This document shows positions 23,262 to 35,238 of a stretch of 64,000 nucleotides of DNA, piece by piece. The first letter of the stretch is position 1; each line of letters opens with the position of its first letter. The notes beneath the pieces are model-generated. The model worked only from the letters and a program-made list of their open reading frames with translations. It was not told the DNA's origin and did no database searches. Origin of the DNA: Dryomyza anilis. Taxonomy: Eukaryota; Arthropoda; Insecta; Diptera; Dryomyzidae. The stretch lies in assembly GCA_951804985.1 (NCBI GenBank), contig OX638131.1, positions 6,114,630-6,178,629 on the forward strand. Reading direction: 5' to 3'. The position numbers were made by a program, and so were the translations under genes.

Positions 23262-25095
23262 GTCGTAGATACTCTTTTTAATTTTTTAAGTTAATTTTTA
23301 AAGGTAATTTTTTGTAGTAGATACATTTACACTATTGGATTACTTTTAAGCTTTAATAGATTCTTTTAAACTGGTCATAGATATTTTTAAAAATACCTCA
23401 AACACATTGTACATATCGTAGATACTTTAGACCTAATCGTAGATACTTTTGTACAATCGTAGATACTTTAAAACAATCGTAGATACTCTATTAACATTCT
23501 AATTACTTTTTAATTGTATTAGATACTTTTGAACTATCTTAGTTACTTTTAATCTAATCGTAGATACTCTATTAATATTCCTAATTAATTTTTAATTGTT
23601 TTAGATACTTCTGAACTATCTTAGTTACTTTTAAACTAATCGTAGATACTTTTGAACAATCGTAGATACTTTTTACCATTGGTTGTAAATTTTTAATTGT
23701 AGTGTATATGTTTAAGCTATTATAGCTACGTCAAGACTACTGTAAATACTTCTAAACTCATCGTAGATATTTTTTGTCTGTCGTATTTACATTAAAAATA
23801 TCGAAGATACTTCTTAACTGTTTAAAGATACTTTTAAACAATCGTAGATACGTTTTAACTAATCGTAGATACTTTTTAACAAATCGTAGATAATTTTGCA
23901 GATATTTTTAACTAATCGTGATCGTATATATTTCTAAAATTACCGTTTATACAATGAACATATCGTAGATACTTTTGATCTAATCGTAAATACTTTTCAA
24001 CTAATCGTAGATACTTTTGAACAATCGTAGATATTCTTTTACATTTTTAATTAATTACAAATTGTTGTAGATATTTTTAAACTATCTTAGTTACTTTTAA
24101 ACAAATCGTAGATAATTTTTCGCAATCGTAGATACTCTTTTAAAATTGATAATTAATTTTTAATTGTTTTAGATACTTTTGAACTATCTTAGTTACTTTT
24201 TAACTAATCGTAAATACTTTTTAACTATTGTATATGCATTCAAAATATCGTAGATACTTTTGAACTTTCGTAGATAATTTTAAACTCATACTAGATACTT
24301 TTGAACTATTCAAAGACACTTCATACATTCGTAGATACTTTTTAAATTTTTAATTAATTGTTGTTGTTGTTTTTATCAGGGGTTGTTGTTACCTTTAAAT
24401 TAATTGTGAATACTTTTAAATGATAAAAGTTATTTTTAAACATCAAATACACATTGAAAAAAAAAATCAAAGATTCTTCTAAACTGTTTGTAGATACTTT
24501 TAAGCTATCATAGATGCATTCAAAATATCGCAGATACTTTTGAATTCTCGTAGATTATTTGAAAATAATCGTAGATACTTTTGAACTGTTCAAAAATAAT
24601 CTGTATACTTTCGTAGATACTTTTTTAAATTTTGCTATTTTTATTAATTGTAAATATTACTTTTAAACTAATCGTAAATACTTTTATAATGATTTTAGAT
24701 ATTTTTAAATTTCGTATACACATTAAAAAAAATCGTAGATATTTTTGAACGGTTCGTAGATACTTTGAAACTATTATTGATACTTTTCTGTTATAACAAT
24801 CCATAATTTTTTAACTGCCACAAATTATCATCGAAAATTAGTGATGAAATTGGTATCGATGAAACATTAAACCATCGTAGATACATTTTAGAGATCAAAA
24901 AAACAATCTTGACATTTGCAAAATTTAGTAGATACTTTACAACTTCTTCATAACTACAGCAACAAACCAAATTAAATATTGTATACAAACTTTTTGATAG
25001 AACAGATACTTTTTATACATAAGAGATCTCGTATTACTCTTCAGATACTTTAATTTATAGCGTAGATACTCATTATTTATATCGTAGATACTTTG
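23262..25095 (+). repeat. Satellite array, ~20-bp unit (ATCGTAGATACTTTTGAACA)
   Basis: TCGTAGATAC recurs dozens of times, often at exactly 20-bp spacing (for example near 23427, 23447 and 23467), elsewhere at multiples of it with decayed units between. Divergence is high, so it is older than the 8-bp and 19-bp arrays. No open frame of interest. Confidence 0.9.
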
Positions 25096-26479
25096 AAATT
25101 CTTTTGAAACACATCGTTAAATTTAGCCACATGTGAAAATTAATGAAAAATTAAGCGAATTTATGTTCGCACATTCCATGCTCATGCCCTACCCCACATG
25201 CATTCGTTCTTTCTGCTTTTCACTGCTATGTCCTGATCGGCACTGCCAAGCCACAACATGTCACGTGAAATTCCCCAAACAAGTGTAAAAACGATTCCCA
25301 CTGCGTTGAAAATGTTGCGACATGCAGCCAACCAACAGGCTTCACATCCTCTTCTCCCCCTACTCCTCCTTCTCTGTATGTCGGCTTCGTCCTGCTACTC
25401 CAGTCGGCTGCCATGTCAATGAATGGCCGACAAACAGCCAGTTACGCAGAATGCGGAAGCGCCCGCATCAAGCCCCACAGCGCCAAATCCCACAAATCCA
25501 TAATCCGTGCAAAGCAGGCGAAAACACGGCAGACGACGCAGCGACGACAGGACGGGACGGAGAACGGACGACAGCACAACGGGGGCGAACGACGATAACA
25601 GAGATAATTTCGCTATTCTGAGCATGGCGAAAGGATTAAAGCGAGTTGGCGAAGCGCGCAAGTTTTGCGTTTGTGTTAATAAACTGCAGGAGCAGAGGAC
25701 GGACGACAGGCTCAAGAAATTATGGAAATTATGTGGGCTGTTGTTGACGATGATGGGTGGTTGGTTCGGTTCGGTTCGGTTCGGTTGCGAGTGTGCGGCA
25801 ACAATGTTGCTTGGTGTCTGTTTTAAGTGTTGCCAAGTGCTGCGGGAAGATGCAGAGATGCATGCAGTGGGCAGGGTGGTGGTTGTGCCACACAAATTAA
25901 GGATAATAATTAGTTATAAGACTTTAACGCGCACAGAGTGTATGCCGCAATAATGTCTGGATTGAGATAATGTCACTTTGACATTTATGGTGTTGCCACA
26001 GTACGTGAGTGATGTGGCGAAGTAATGGATTTCGTTGGGGTTGTGCTGAGAGTCTTGTGGTATGCGGCTGAATTCTTATAAACCATTATGTGTATTTTGT
26101 GTGGTTTGAAGGGTGTAGAATTAACGCTTTAAAATGATTAATTTGGGGGCTGTTTAATATTTAATTTGTATTTTTTTACAACATACATTAACCACATTAT
26201 AGCTGTAGCTAGCTGTAAGTGTGGCATTCGGTGCCAAGTTTGTTATGCACTCCCAATGGTGCCATTGGCGTGTATGGCCCAAGTAATTAGACTGGCATGA
26301 TGTGCTGGGGGAAAAGGGAAAATGGCACTTAGGCACATGCTGTAATTTGCTATGATGCAATAACTATTCAAGTTGATGGCATGTTCTAGATTTTGACTAA
26401 AGTTAGAGACATTTAAAAAAAAAAAATAAAAAGGGAAAGGAAAGCATTCTGTAGAATGCTTACATTTATAAAAAATATA
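25096..26479. other. Unique GC-richer island
   Basis: Overlapping frames of 148 and 159 residues on opposite strands (25416-25953) have biased, arginine- or serine-rich composition and no recognised domain, so neither is called. A GGTTC microsatellite lies at 25760-25786. AGTGTTGCCA at 25826 and GGTGTTGCCA at 25989 are near-matches of the recurrent 11-mer. Confidence 0.5.
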
Positions 26480-26660
26480 TTTTTGAAAAAAAAATTTTTT
26501 TTTCGAAGACATTTTTTTTATCGCAGACAATTTTTTCTTCGCACAATTTTTTTTTTCGAAAAAAAACATTTTTTGAAATATTTTTTTTACGAAGTATTTT
26601 TTTTCGATTTTTTTTTTTTTAACAATTTTTTTTTTTTCGAAAAATTTTTTTTTTAACAAT
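26480..26660. repeat. T-tract array punctuated by TTCGAA-like words
   Basis: Runs of 7-14 T are separated by CGAAGA, CGCAGA, CGAAAA and AACAA words. Frames on either strand read as lysine- or phenylalanine-rich low complexity and are not genes. Confidence 0.75.
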
Positions 26661-26662
26661 TT

Positions 26663-26905
26663 TTTTTGTTGAACAAATAGTTCAAATAGTTGTATTTTAT
26701 GTATTTGTTCATTAATACATATGATGAAACATAATATTCACATACAGTTCATCATATTGAAGAACACTTTTACGACAGTTACCAAGCGTTCATAAAATTT
26801 ATGATAGCATTCATAACATTGATGTCGTTAGTCATTAATATTATGAATGGTTCTTCAATACAATGAAGAACGAATTCATCAATATAATGTACTTTTTTTT
26901 CTGTG
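26663..26905 (-). mobile_element. TTCAT-rich MITE, second copy
   Basis: Alternating TTCATTAATA, TGATGAA and TTCATCATATTGAAGAAC words end in TACTTTTTTTTCTGTG. This is the inverted form of the CAGAAAAAAAGTTCATA end at 14323. Its left boundary abuts the T-tract array. Confidence 0.5.
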
Positions 26906-28931
26906 TAGTAAAAATGGCTGAAAATAGGTAGGAATTGTATGTCATCAGAATTTCTGTATTTAACTGACAAATTTGTTTTCGTTTTACGTTATTTTGATAA
27001 AATGTGAAGTACAGAATACTTTGTCCAAGTCCTTGCACTTCCATTAAGAAAAATACTTGCAGTAAACTAAAAATCTAAAACTATTTATTAGATTTTTCTA
27101 CTCAATAATATTTTATCTACAACATACTTAATAAACTGCATATTAAATAAAAGTAAAAAAAAAACTTACTGCAAATCAGTATTAACTACGCTTTAAAGTT
27201 TGCCACAACAGATGTCCTGCAAACTGCAGCATGTTTCGTTTGCATTGGTCCTCTCGTTGGATGTTGGTCGCAATCATTTCGAAATTCCATTTCAAATTTA
27301 TAGCGTCATCAAGCTAAATTAATAGCAACAACTGCAAAAAGCCAAAATCCCATTAAATTTTTCCTCTATTCTTTTTTTTTTTTTTGCCAAAAACTACTAC
27401 GAGACAAAGGAGAACACTGGGTGACTGACTGAGTGAGTGAATGAGTGACCAAGCAGGATGTGCATCCTGCTGCAAACACACAGATTATGTGTTTTTGTTT
27501 TCAGATTATTTTTCTCTGTCGCATTTCATTTTAAATAAAGCAAAGCACACAGAGACGGAGACAGAGACTACCAAAATATAACCAAATTGAACATAATTTT
27601 ACATTAACACATATATGCTTGGGCGAGTGTTTTTGGTATATTCCAGTGCAGAATACAAACAAACGGACAGACAGTTGGATATTTTCATTAGAACGAGTAA
27701 TATTAAGTAATTTAGTAGTATTTCTTTGGGTCTTTGTGCGAAAATGCCAAAAAGTCACATTTTCCAATATGGCAACGCCTGGGGGTCGAGCAAGCGAGCG
27801 AGCACTCTAAGCAAGTTGTTCATTTCCGTTTCCTTGTGTAGCCATTGTTGTTTGTTCGTGTCTATTTCGAAAATGGTTGCCCAGCTGCATCCGGCAACTA
27901 CTTCAGCAGCCAGCCACCACAGTCGGACAGTTGGAAAGTCGTACGGAACGACGGCACACTCAAAAGTCCTTTGAGACGCATTTTCGGCAGGCGGTAGTCG
28001 GCAGTAAATGTTGTTTGTCTCGGTTATGGCTTTTTTTTTCGCTGTGCAGCCCTGTGTTTCTCTGTGTATCCCTGTGTACCTCAGTGTATTTGTGTGTGTG
28101 CTTGAGTGTTGGCAACACTGGCTAGTATGTGTGGTCTGTGTCTGTTTGTGCTCTTGGCCACTTCGGCGCGCTGCCAACTGCACATGTTTGCTTTGAGGCC
28201 TCGTAAACGAATTTACATGCATTCCGACGGCAGTTGGTATAATGCCGCGTCGGCCCTTTGACCCTGTTGTGGGCTGCCGGTGTTGCCAACATTTGCATAG
28301 ACAGTGTAGCATTATTTTTTCTACGTCTGACTCTCTCTCTATGTTTGTCTGTCCTTTTAACTGGATGTTTGTGTCCTCGCAGTGCTGCAATCTGCTGCCT
28401 TTTAAGCCGCAACAAATTCAGCACGAATGCTGTGCTGCATTTTTCAAATGTTTGCATTGGGCAGCACCAAAATTAAAAAAATTGTTGTTGAAACTGAATA
28501 TAATAAAAGGACGCACTTGGGATTACAAATGTTTGAAAAAAAAAATGAAAAAAATATTTAAAAGTTAAAACTTTTTATATTTTAAAACTGTATAGACTGC
28601 TTTATATTTTAAACAACAATAATAAATAAAAAACATATTTAATATATAACGTTTTTAAGGTAAAAATATATAAGATAAAAAAATATATATAAAATAAAAA
28701 ATACAAATAAAATATAAATACAAATAAAATGAATAAAAAAATTTTTTCATCATGTTTGCTAATTTTCTTTAATTTTTGTTAAAAAAAATTTTATTAATTA
28801 ATATGATTAAAAATTTAATTTATACAATTAAATTCGTATTGGCTGTAAGCGAATACTCGCACCAAACAGTAAGCGAATACACACACCATCAGCGCGTCTC
28901 GGCAACAAATGCGTTTACTAATATGAAGATG
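26906..28931. other. Unique sequence, GC-richer in the middle
   Basis: TGGCAACACTG occurs perfectly at 28110 and GGTGTTGCCA at 28279. The longest non-repeat frame of the window (211 residues, minus, 27755-28390) lies here but is Thr/His/Gln-rich and antisense to TGTGTATC-type repeats, so it is not called. GTGTGTTTGTC microsatellite-like stretches occur. No exon recognised. Confidence 0.45.
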
Positions 28932-29300
28932 CCCAGTATGCCATTCGTTTTGAAATCGTTACGAGATCAATGCAAAAAAAAAGGAGAAATCACACGATAT
29001 CGGACACTTATTCGTAACGATATCGAGCATCAAATTGGACCTACATGGCAGGTAGATATCGATGCGTTTTGAAATTTTAGAAATCGGAACGATATCGATG
29101 AAAAAAATTATCAATGTTCGATATTGCTTCGAAAAATATTACGATATCGATGCGATAAATGTTTATATATCGTATCATGTCAATGAATTTGAATGTATCA
29201 GAAATTACAGAAATTAGAATCGATAAGATCGAACTTTTTCCTCTAAGTTATTCAAAAAAAATTCGAGGCATCGAAGGCCTCCGAGACATGGCAGACTGGG
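28932..29300 (+). mobile_element. CCCAGTATGCCAT-ended element, 369 bp
   Basis: It starts CCCAGTATGCCATTCG and ends CATGGCAGACTGGG, an inverted terminal pair. The interior is loaded with CGATATCGA-like palindromes (ACACGATATCGG, AACGATATCGATG). The same family forms the cluster at 59501-61040, where the copy at 60364-60712 aligns along its length (GGAGAAATCACACGATATCG, GAGCGTCAAATTGGACATAG). It encodes nothing. Confidence 0.75.
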
Positions 29301-29451
29301 TGTGTACGCTAATGCAATTAATAATTTATTGGGCGTAGTTTCAGCAAAAATTTAACTATATTGATGCTAATTTTTGGTTATATTTACGAATTTTGTTTCT
29401 GTGCACATTTATTTACAATATTTATAAACTCATTTAAGTTAACTACCAGTC
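29301..29451 (-). mobile_element. Remnant of the AATAATCGACGTAAATA MITE, inverted
   Basis: GGTTATATTTACGAATTTTG then TTTCTGTGCAC is a decayed reverse-orientation terminus of the MITE at 8432-8541. Only one end is recognisable. Confidence 0.35.
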
Positions 29452-30635
29452 ATATCGTCACTGATATGCCAAAGGGTGAATGTGCATTTTTAAAAATGTT
29501 GGGAAATAAAATTATAAAGTTTGAATTGTTTTAAAAATTAGTAAAAAATATATTTTCTTATTTTTTTGTTTGTTATTTTGGTTTATTCATCCATTAGCAT
29601 AACGTACATAAAATTTAAAATGATTTGGACCACTTACTGAATTATTATACGCATTTTGTGTGGCTATATCCTGACCAAAACTCAAATATTTTTGTTATTT
29701 TTGACATAACTTTTCATGTGTACAAGCTCAAATAGTGATGTAAAGGCATTAATTGTTTGTAAAGCACCTATCGATTGGCATCATTATTTAAAAATATTTT
29801 GTCAAAAAATGTTCTTACTAATAACAAAAATTAAAAAAAATATATATATTTTTAAATAATGATACCAATCGATAGGTGCGTGAAAAATAAACAATTAATG
29901 CCTTTACAGCACTGTTTTATTTTGTACTAAAACTTGAAAATCTTCGATAACTTGAAAATTTTGTCGGGCCAAAAGGGCGAATCTTTTCGTTTTTTACCCA
30001 TAACTTTTTATTGGTACAAGATAAAATAGTAGTGTTAAGCAATTAATTGTTTGTTTTTAAAGCAACTATTGCATAGCATTATTAATTAAAAATATTTTTT
30101 AAAATTTTTGTTATTTGCAAGAAAAATGTTTGGAAAATTATTTTTAAATAATGATGCCAATCAATAGTTGCTTAGAAAACAAAGAATTTATGGCTCTACA
30201 CCACTATTTTATCTTTTAACAATTAGAAGTTATCGCTTGCAAATAGCAAAATTAGAAAAATTGAAAAAATTGCCAAAAGGGCGAATCTTTTCGTTTTTTT
30301 ACCATAACTTTTTATTGGTACAAGTTAAAAGAGTAGTGCAAAGCAATGAATTGTTTGCTTTTAAAGCAGCTATCGATTGGCATCATTACTTTAAAATAAT
30401 TTTTCGAATTTTTGAAATTTTCAAGAAAATTATTTTTAAATTATGACGCCAATCGATAGTTGCCTTATAAACAAACAATTCATGGCTTTACACCTTTATT
30501 TTATCTGTACCAGTAAAAAGTTATGACAAATCAACGAAAAGATTCGTCCCTTTGGCATGACAAGATTTCGCCGTTACAAATTCCCCCTTTTGGTTTTATT
30601 ACACATTCGTTCCTTTGACAAGAGAGTGATGATAT
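29452..30635. mobile_element. AAAGGGCGAAT foldback family, copy 2 (~1.18 kb)
   Basis: Inverted ends are ATATCGTCACT (29452) and AGTGATGATAT (ending 30635). The inside holds several smaller hairpins: CACCTATCGATTGGCATCAT pairs with an inverted ATGATACCAATCGATAGGTG. The block from the GGCGAATC word to the ATCGAT hairpin is repeated about three times, so the element is an array of hairpins between inverted ends. No transposase frame. Confidence 0.75.
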
Positions 30636-32105
30636 TATGTCCGCGGTAAATAATATATTTCCCTGTGTTTATGAAAAATATAGAAAATACTATTTTCAAT
30701 TTAATGAATATCAATAAGTACAAAAGATATAAAAACTGATTTTATATATAATGCGCATCATTTTGTAGAATGGCATCTTACATTTAATATTTTTCGAATT
30801 CGCCTCACAATTATCTATTTCTCTTTTGAAATATAAAAATTTTCTTAATAAACAAAGAAAGACTCCGTCCATCTCAGGTGTTCTCTGTCATAAAAACTAA
30901 TAATCCTCATAATTTGTCGTCACACAACGAGCCACTGAGCACACAGAGTAGAACCGCACCCTGCCGGCAAACTGCCAAAAGTGCACACACAAAAGAGTGG
31001 CAACGCTCTGCGGCACAAACGCACTCAAGAGTCAAGGTTAATTTAGCGGCATACACAAAACTTTTATAATAATTATAACTAGCTAATTTTAAATTATAAA
31101 TTTAAATTTTATCTTTTTTTAAATCTGGAAAAGTGCAAAATTAAAATTTGAAAATTACGTTTTTCAAGCAGCTTCAAATACAAAGCAATCGAAATAAACG
31201 CTAAAAATGATTTGCGCTAAGCATCTGCAAATTGTGCTGTCTGCACCAGTGCTGCCAATTATTTTTTGCAGCGCGATTTAAGCCAAAGCGAAACAATAGA
31301 CGAGACGATGACGACGAGAAAAACTAATTTCCGTTGTGCTGCGTTAATTATGAGACTGAGGAAAATGAAGGCGGCTCCAAGATGTTGATGTTTTTGTTGC
31401 CTTTGTTGTAGTCAGCAACAGGCGCTGCAATTTGAGCCGCCCCACAGCACAGCAACAGAAAATCATTGCCAATGTTCTTGATATTGGCAGCCAAACTTAA
31501 GCAGCTCGCTCGTTTACTGGTTTTGCACACGAATTGTGTGACTTTTTTTTTGTTTTTGCACCCACTCTGCGCGCAAAACTGCGCCGCATTATTTATGAGC
31601 GCCGCCAGTGCTGCCACTTGTTACGCGCCGCATTGCTGCTGATTTTCTAAGTTGTTCTGCATCAACGTAGGACGTTAAAAAATGCCTAAAATGTTGGAGT
31701 TTTAATTTCTTCAAGTTGCAACTTATCTCACATTCTGAGGTAGATAAATTTTCAGTTTTATGACGATTATCGGGCGCATTAAGTAGCGGCAACAGCAACA
31801 TTAAAAAACTGACAACAACCTACGACAGTGACTAAAGTCAGTCAGTCATTTAGTCAGCAGGCAGCCCAGCCCGAGCACATTTGAGGCTCATTAATTATTT
31901 CGCAACCGAATGAACGAAAGAACGAACGGCCGGCTGGGCCATAAATGTGCACTTTATGCGTATGAATCATCGACAAGGAATGCGACATGGAATTAATTAC
32001 ATTTTAAATTGAGTGAACAAAAATTATATTGGAAAATAACAAATTAATTTTTAAAAAGTTTCAATTAATTGTACTACGTTATTCAATAACGAAAAAACAT
32101 AATTT
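30636..32105. other. Unique sequence with a GC-richer island
   Basis: CAGTGCTGCCA, one base off the recurrent 11-mer in reverse, occurs at 31248 and 31606. Frames of 63-89 residues are unremarkable. No exon recognised. Confidence 0.45.
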
Positions 32106-33322
32106 ATATCGTCACTATCATATAGGGGTGAATGTGCAATTTTTGATATTTGTGCCTTTTTTGAATTGTTTTAATGTAGTTTATCCTTAAGTATACTGTG
32201 CCTAAATCGCGTGTCATTTTGTTGGACATTTCTAGCCACACCCAGAAAAAAATTCCCTCAAATCCCATTAAAATTGATCAATAGGACAATTATTGATTTA
32301 ATAGTATATAAAAAATAAAAATTTTCATATAAACTCAATGACAATGTCATGGTATTTTCTAGTATTTAATGGTATTTTCTGATTAAAATAATAATTTATT
32401 CTATTGAATATTTTTAATAGTAAAAAACTATTATTTATATAGTATATTTTTCTAGGTGCACAAAAGACAAAACCAAAAGGGCGAATTTGAAAATCTTGTA
32501 ATGCCAAAAGGGCGAATCTTTTCGTTTTTTCGCCATAACTTTTTATTGGTATAAGAAAAAATAGTGATGTAAAGACATTTATTATTTGTTTTCAAATCAC
32601 CTATCGATATGCTTCAATAATTAAAAATATTTTGGCAAACATCTATTTGTCATTTATTATTTACATGAAAAAAAAAATGCTGGAAAATTATTTATAATTA
32701 ATGATGCAGATCAATAGGTGCTTTAAAAACAAACAATAATTTACATCACTATTTTATCTTGTACCATTAAAGAGTTATAGCAAAACACGAAAAGATTCGC
32801 CCTTTTGGCATGACAAGATTTTCAATTTTTCCAATTTCAATATAAAATAGTGGTGTAAAGGTATTAAATATTTGTTTTTAAAGCACCTATCGATTGGCAT
32901 AATTATTTAAAAATATTTTGCCAAACATTTTTCCCTGCAAATTACAAATGGTAAATTAATGTTTGACAAAATATTTTTAATTCATGATGCCAATAGATAA
33001 GTGCTTTAAAATCAAACAATTAATGCCTTTACATTACTATTTTATCTTGCGCTAATAAAAAGTTATAGCATAAAAAACAAAAATATTTGCGTTTTGATCA
33101 GGATATAGCCTCACAAAATCCGTATTTATAATTCAGTAGGTTGTCCAAATCTAAAGATATTTTATGTACGTTATAATAATTGATGAATAAACCAAAATAA
33201 CAGAAAAAATTGAAAAAAAACATAAATTTGGCTAATTTTTAAAGCACTTCAAACTTTAAAATTTGATTTCCCAACATTTTTAAAAATGCAAATTCGCCCC
33301 TTTGTCATGGCAGTGACGATAT
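32106..33322. mobile_element. AAAGGGCGAAT foldback family, copy 3 (1,217 bp, with nested MITE)
   Basis: Perfect 10-bp terminal inverted repeats ATATCGTCAC (32106-32115) and GTGACGATAT (33313-33322). The right third matches copy 1 nearly base for base. Internal CACCTATCGAT hairpin units are present as in copy 2. It is interrupted at 32239-32458 by another MITE, which dates it as the older element. Non-coding. Confidence 0.8.
32239..32458. mobile_element. 220-bp MITE nested in the foldback element, with CA target duplication
   Basis: Ends CACCCAGAAAAA and TTTTTCTAGGTG are inverted repeats with one mismatch. CA lies outside each end, and the copy-1 sequence (TAGCCACAAAAGAC, uninterrupted) shows exactly the pre-insertion site. 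The interior is AT-rich with ATTTAATAGTATA-type words and no coding capacity. Confidence 0.8.
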
Positions 33323-34239
33323 GTTATACCATTAAGTAAAAGGAATATATAAAACCAAGTAGCCATCGTCCGATAAAAGGGTCTCATAGTTTTTAGTATT
33401 ATAACCTATTCGAAATTGACCTAAATCAGGCTGATGATCTGATGGAATAGCTCAGGTAACTACTATGTTTGGGACAAGATAAAAATATAAATGACAAGTT
33501 CTTGCTCATGGCTCTACTTAAATTTCTACTAGGGTATGTGGATTTTGAACAAAAGTGGTCCGCTCCTGGTCACTGGTCGACCGAATACACCCATTTTTAG
33601 TACCAGATATTCTTGATATAAAAGTAATCTATGTTCTTTGTTTTATTACTCTAGTTATTTTGGTCTTCTTTTGAATCGGTTTTCTTTAAATTTCGCCAGA
33701 CAGACAAACTGACATTGCTGAATAGACTCAAGAATTTGTATATGGAAATTTGAAAATCACAAATTTCATAAATGTTACTTTTATTAAGGAGCCTTGGCAT
33801 ATACTTCTCCACATCGACTACTCATCAGTTTTAGTGTAGGATACAAAAACTCTACACGTTTTTATCTCTGATCATCCCATACAAAATTCTTTATAATTCG
33901 AGAGTGCTGATTTTGATTGCGTATGCAGTATTTTTCTATCACAACAGATTTATAAAGTAAAGTCGATAGAATAAAGTTAGTAGTTTCAATTTTGAGTTTA
34001 AATTATGCTCCAGATATTCATATTTTTTTGTTAAATTCAAAATACTATAAAAATAATCTAAAATTAGTCTTAAAATATTAAATTTTTACCAATTTAGTTC
34101 AAAATTTGTATCTTAATTAAAAAATAAATAAATTTTAAAGAATATCTATTTTAAAATCTATAAACATTGAAAATATTTTTTTTCTTCAAAAAATAAAGAA
34201 GAAAACAATTTTAAATACAAACATATTACATGCAACTTC
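33323..34239. other. Unique or old-repeat sequence
   Basis: TTTCGCCAGACAGACAAACT near 33691 resembles the GTGATTTCAACAGAC module seen elsewhere, and TTCTTTATAATTCGAGAGTG near 33886 matches 14771. These suggest an old dispersed repeat. No gene recognised. Confidence 0.4.
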
Positions 34240-35238
34240 ATGGCAATGTGTGCCACCCCCTCTTCCACCCCGCCACACAATTATTCGCCATCAACATACA
34301 TTGCATCGTTTTAGGCGTTGCCTTGCTGTTGGCAGCCCTGACAGGAAATTATGCTCGGTCATGTTAGGCGCACCAAACGCTGCTGCCTGGCGGCCATATT
34401 GAGCGCCATCTTGTGCGCTGCGATGGGCTGTGCTGCGATGCTATCGCCGCAAATAAATGATTTCACATATTTTAAAATGTTGGCCCAAGGACATTATTTA
34501 AAATTTTTTCGGTTGGCACCGAAACATTGCACCGTACAACTGAAAGGACCCGGCCCTGCTGTTGGCCCTGCTTTTGGCTGCCATCGTACGTTGCATATTT
34601 TACGGCGCGCATTTGCATGCAGAGCGAGTGCAGAATGTAATAAAGCAGCAGCAGCAACAACTACAATACGTGCTACAACAAAATGAAAAAAAGCTGCTCT
34701 CAACAATAAGCGTTGCATGTTACTTCCGGCTGCATGATAAACGTGCGCCAACAAGGAAGCGGAAGCGCACGGCGGCCATCTTGCTGCGGCTGCTGCTGCT
34801 TCGACTCTTTTCCACTTAAGTGCAATGGCCATAAATCCTTGCGGCGCACAGGATAAATTTTACTAGATTTTCAATTCAATTTTCATATTTTTTGCATCAC
34901 GTTTGTGGGCGGGGGGCGTTGGACGTAGGGCGGATGAACGGACGCAGCATCACGTTGCTCGCTGCATTTTTAAAACCATTTGCCGCATAACTTTTCTGAA
35001 ATATTTCGACACATAATTCTTCGAGGTGGCTCCTACTACTGTCCAGCAAGCGCCATAAATTTTCATTGAGCGCCATTTATTGTCGCCGCGTTGCCGCGCT
35101 GCCGCCGTTCTGGTGGTTAAGCGTGTTTGTTGTAATTGGCCAATAAATCATATTTCGGATAGCGAAATTGTCAAACCGAATCGCAGAGCACTAAACACTT
35201 GCGGAACAACAGGGGGACAAAAAATTGGCAACATTCGC
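34240..35238. other. GC-rich unique island
   Basis: This kilobase is among the most GC- and CG-rich of the window, with GGCGGCCATATTGAGCGCC, GGCGGCCATCTTGCTG and repeated GCCATAAAT words. A 111-residue + frame from 34351 starts with a hydrophobic Ala/Cys stretch resembling a secretion signal, but no donor site follows and an overlapping antisense frame is equally long. It may be a regulatory island or an undetected exon; neither is demonstrated. Confidence 0.4.

Noticed and set aside
25416..25953. 159-residue minus and 148-residue plus open frames
   Set aside because: Opposite strands are open over the same bases, which is a GC-composition effect; neither looks like a protein family.
27755..28390. 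211-residue minus-strand open frame
   Set aside because: Longest frame outside arrays, but composition is Thr/His/Gln/Arg-biased, no domain or homologue is recognised, no splice or promoter context is seen, and it is antisense to TGTG-type repeats.
34494..34832. 112-residue minus open frame, Ala-rich
   Set aside because: Antisense of CAG/GCC-type repeats in a CG-rich island; no family resemblance.
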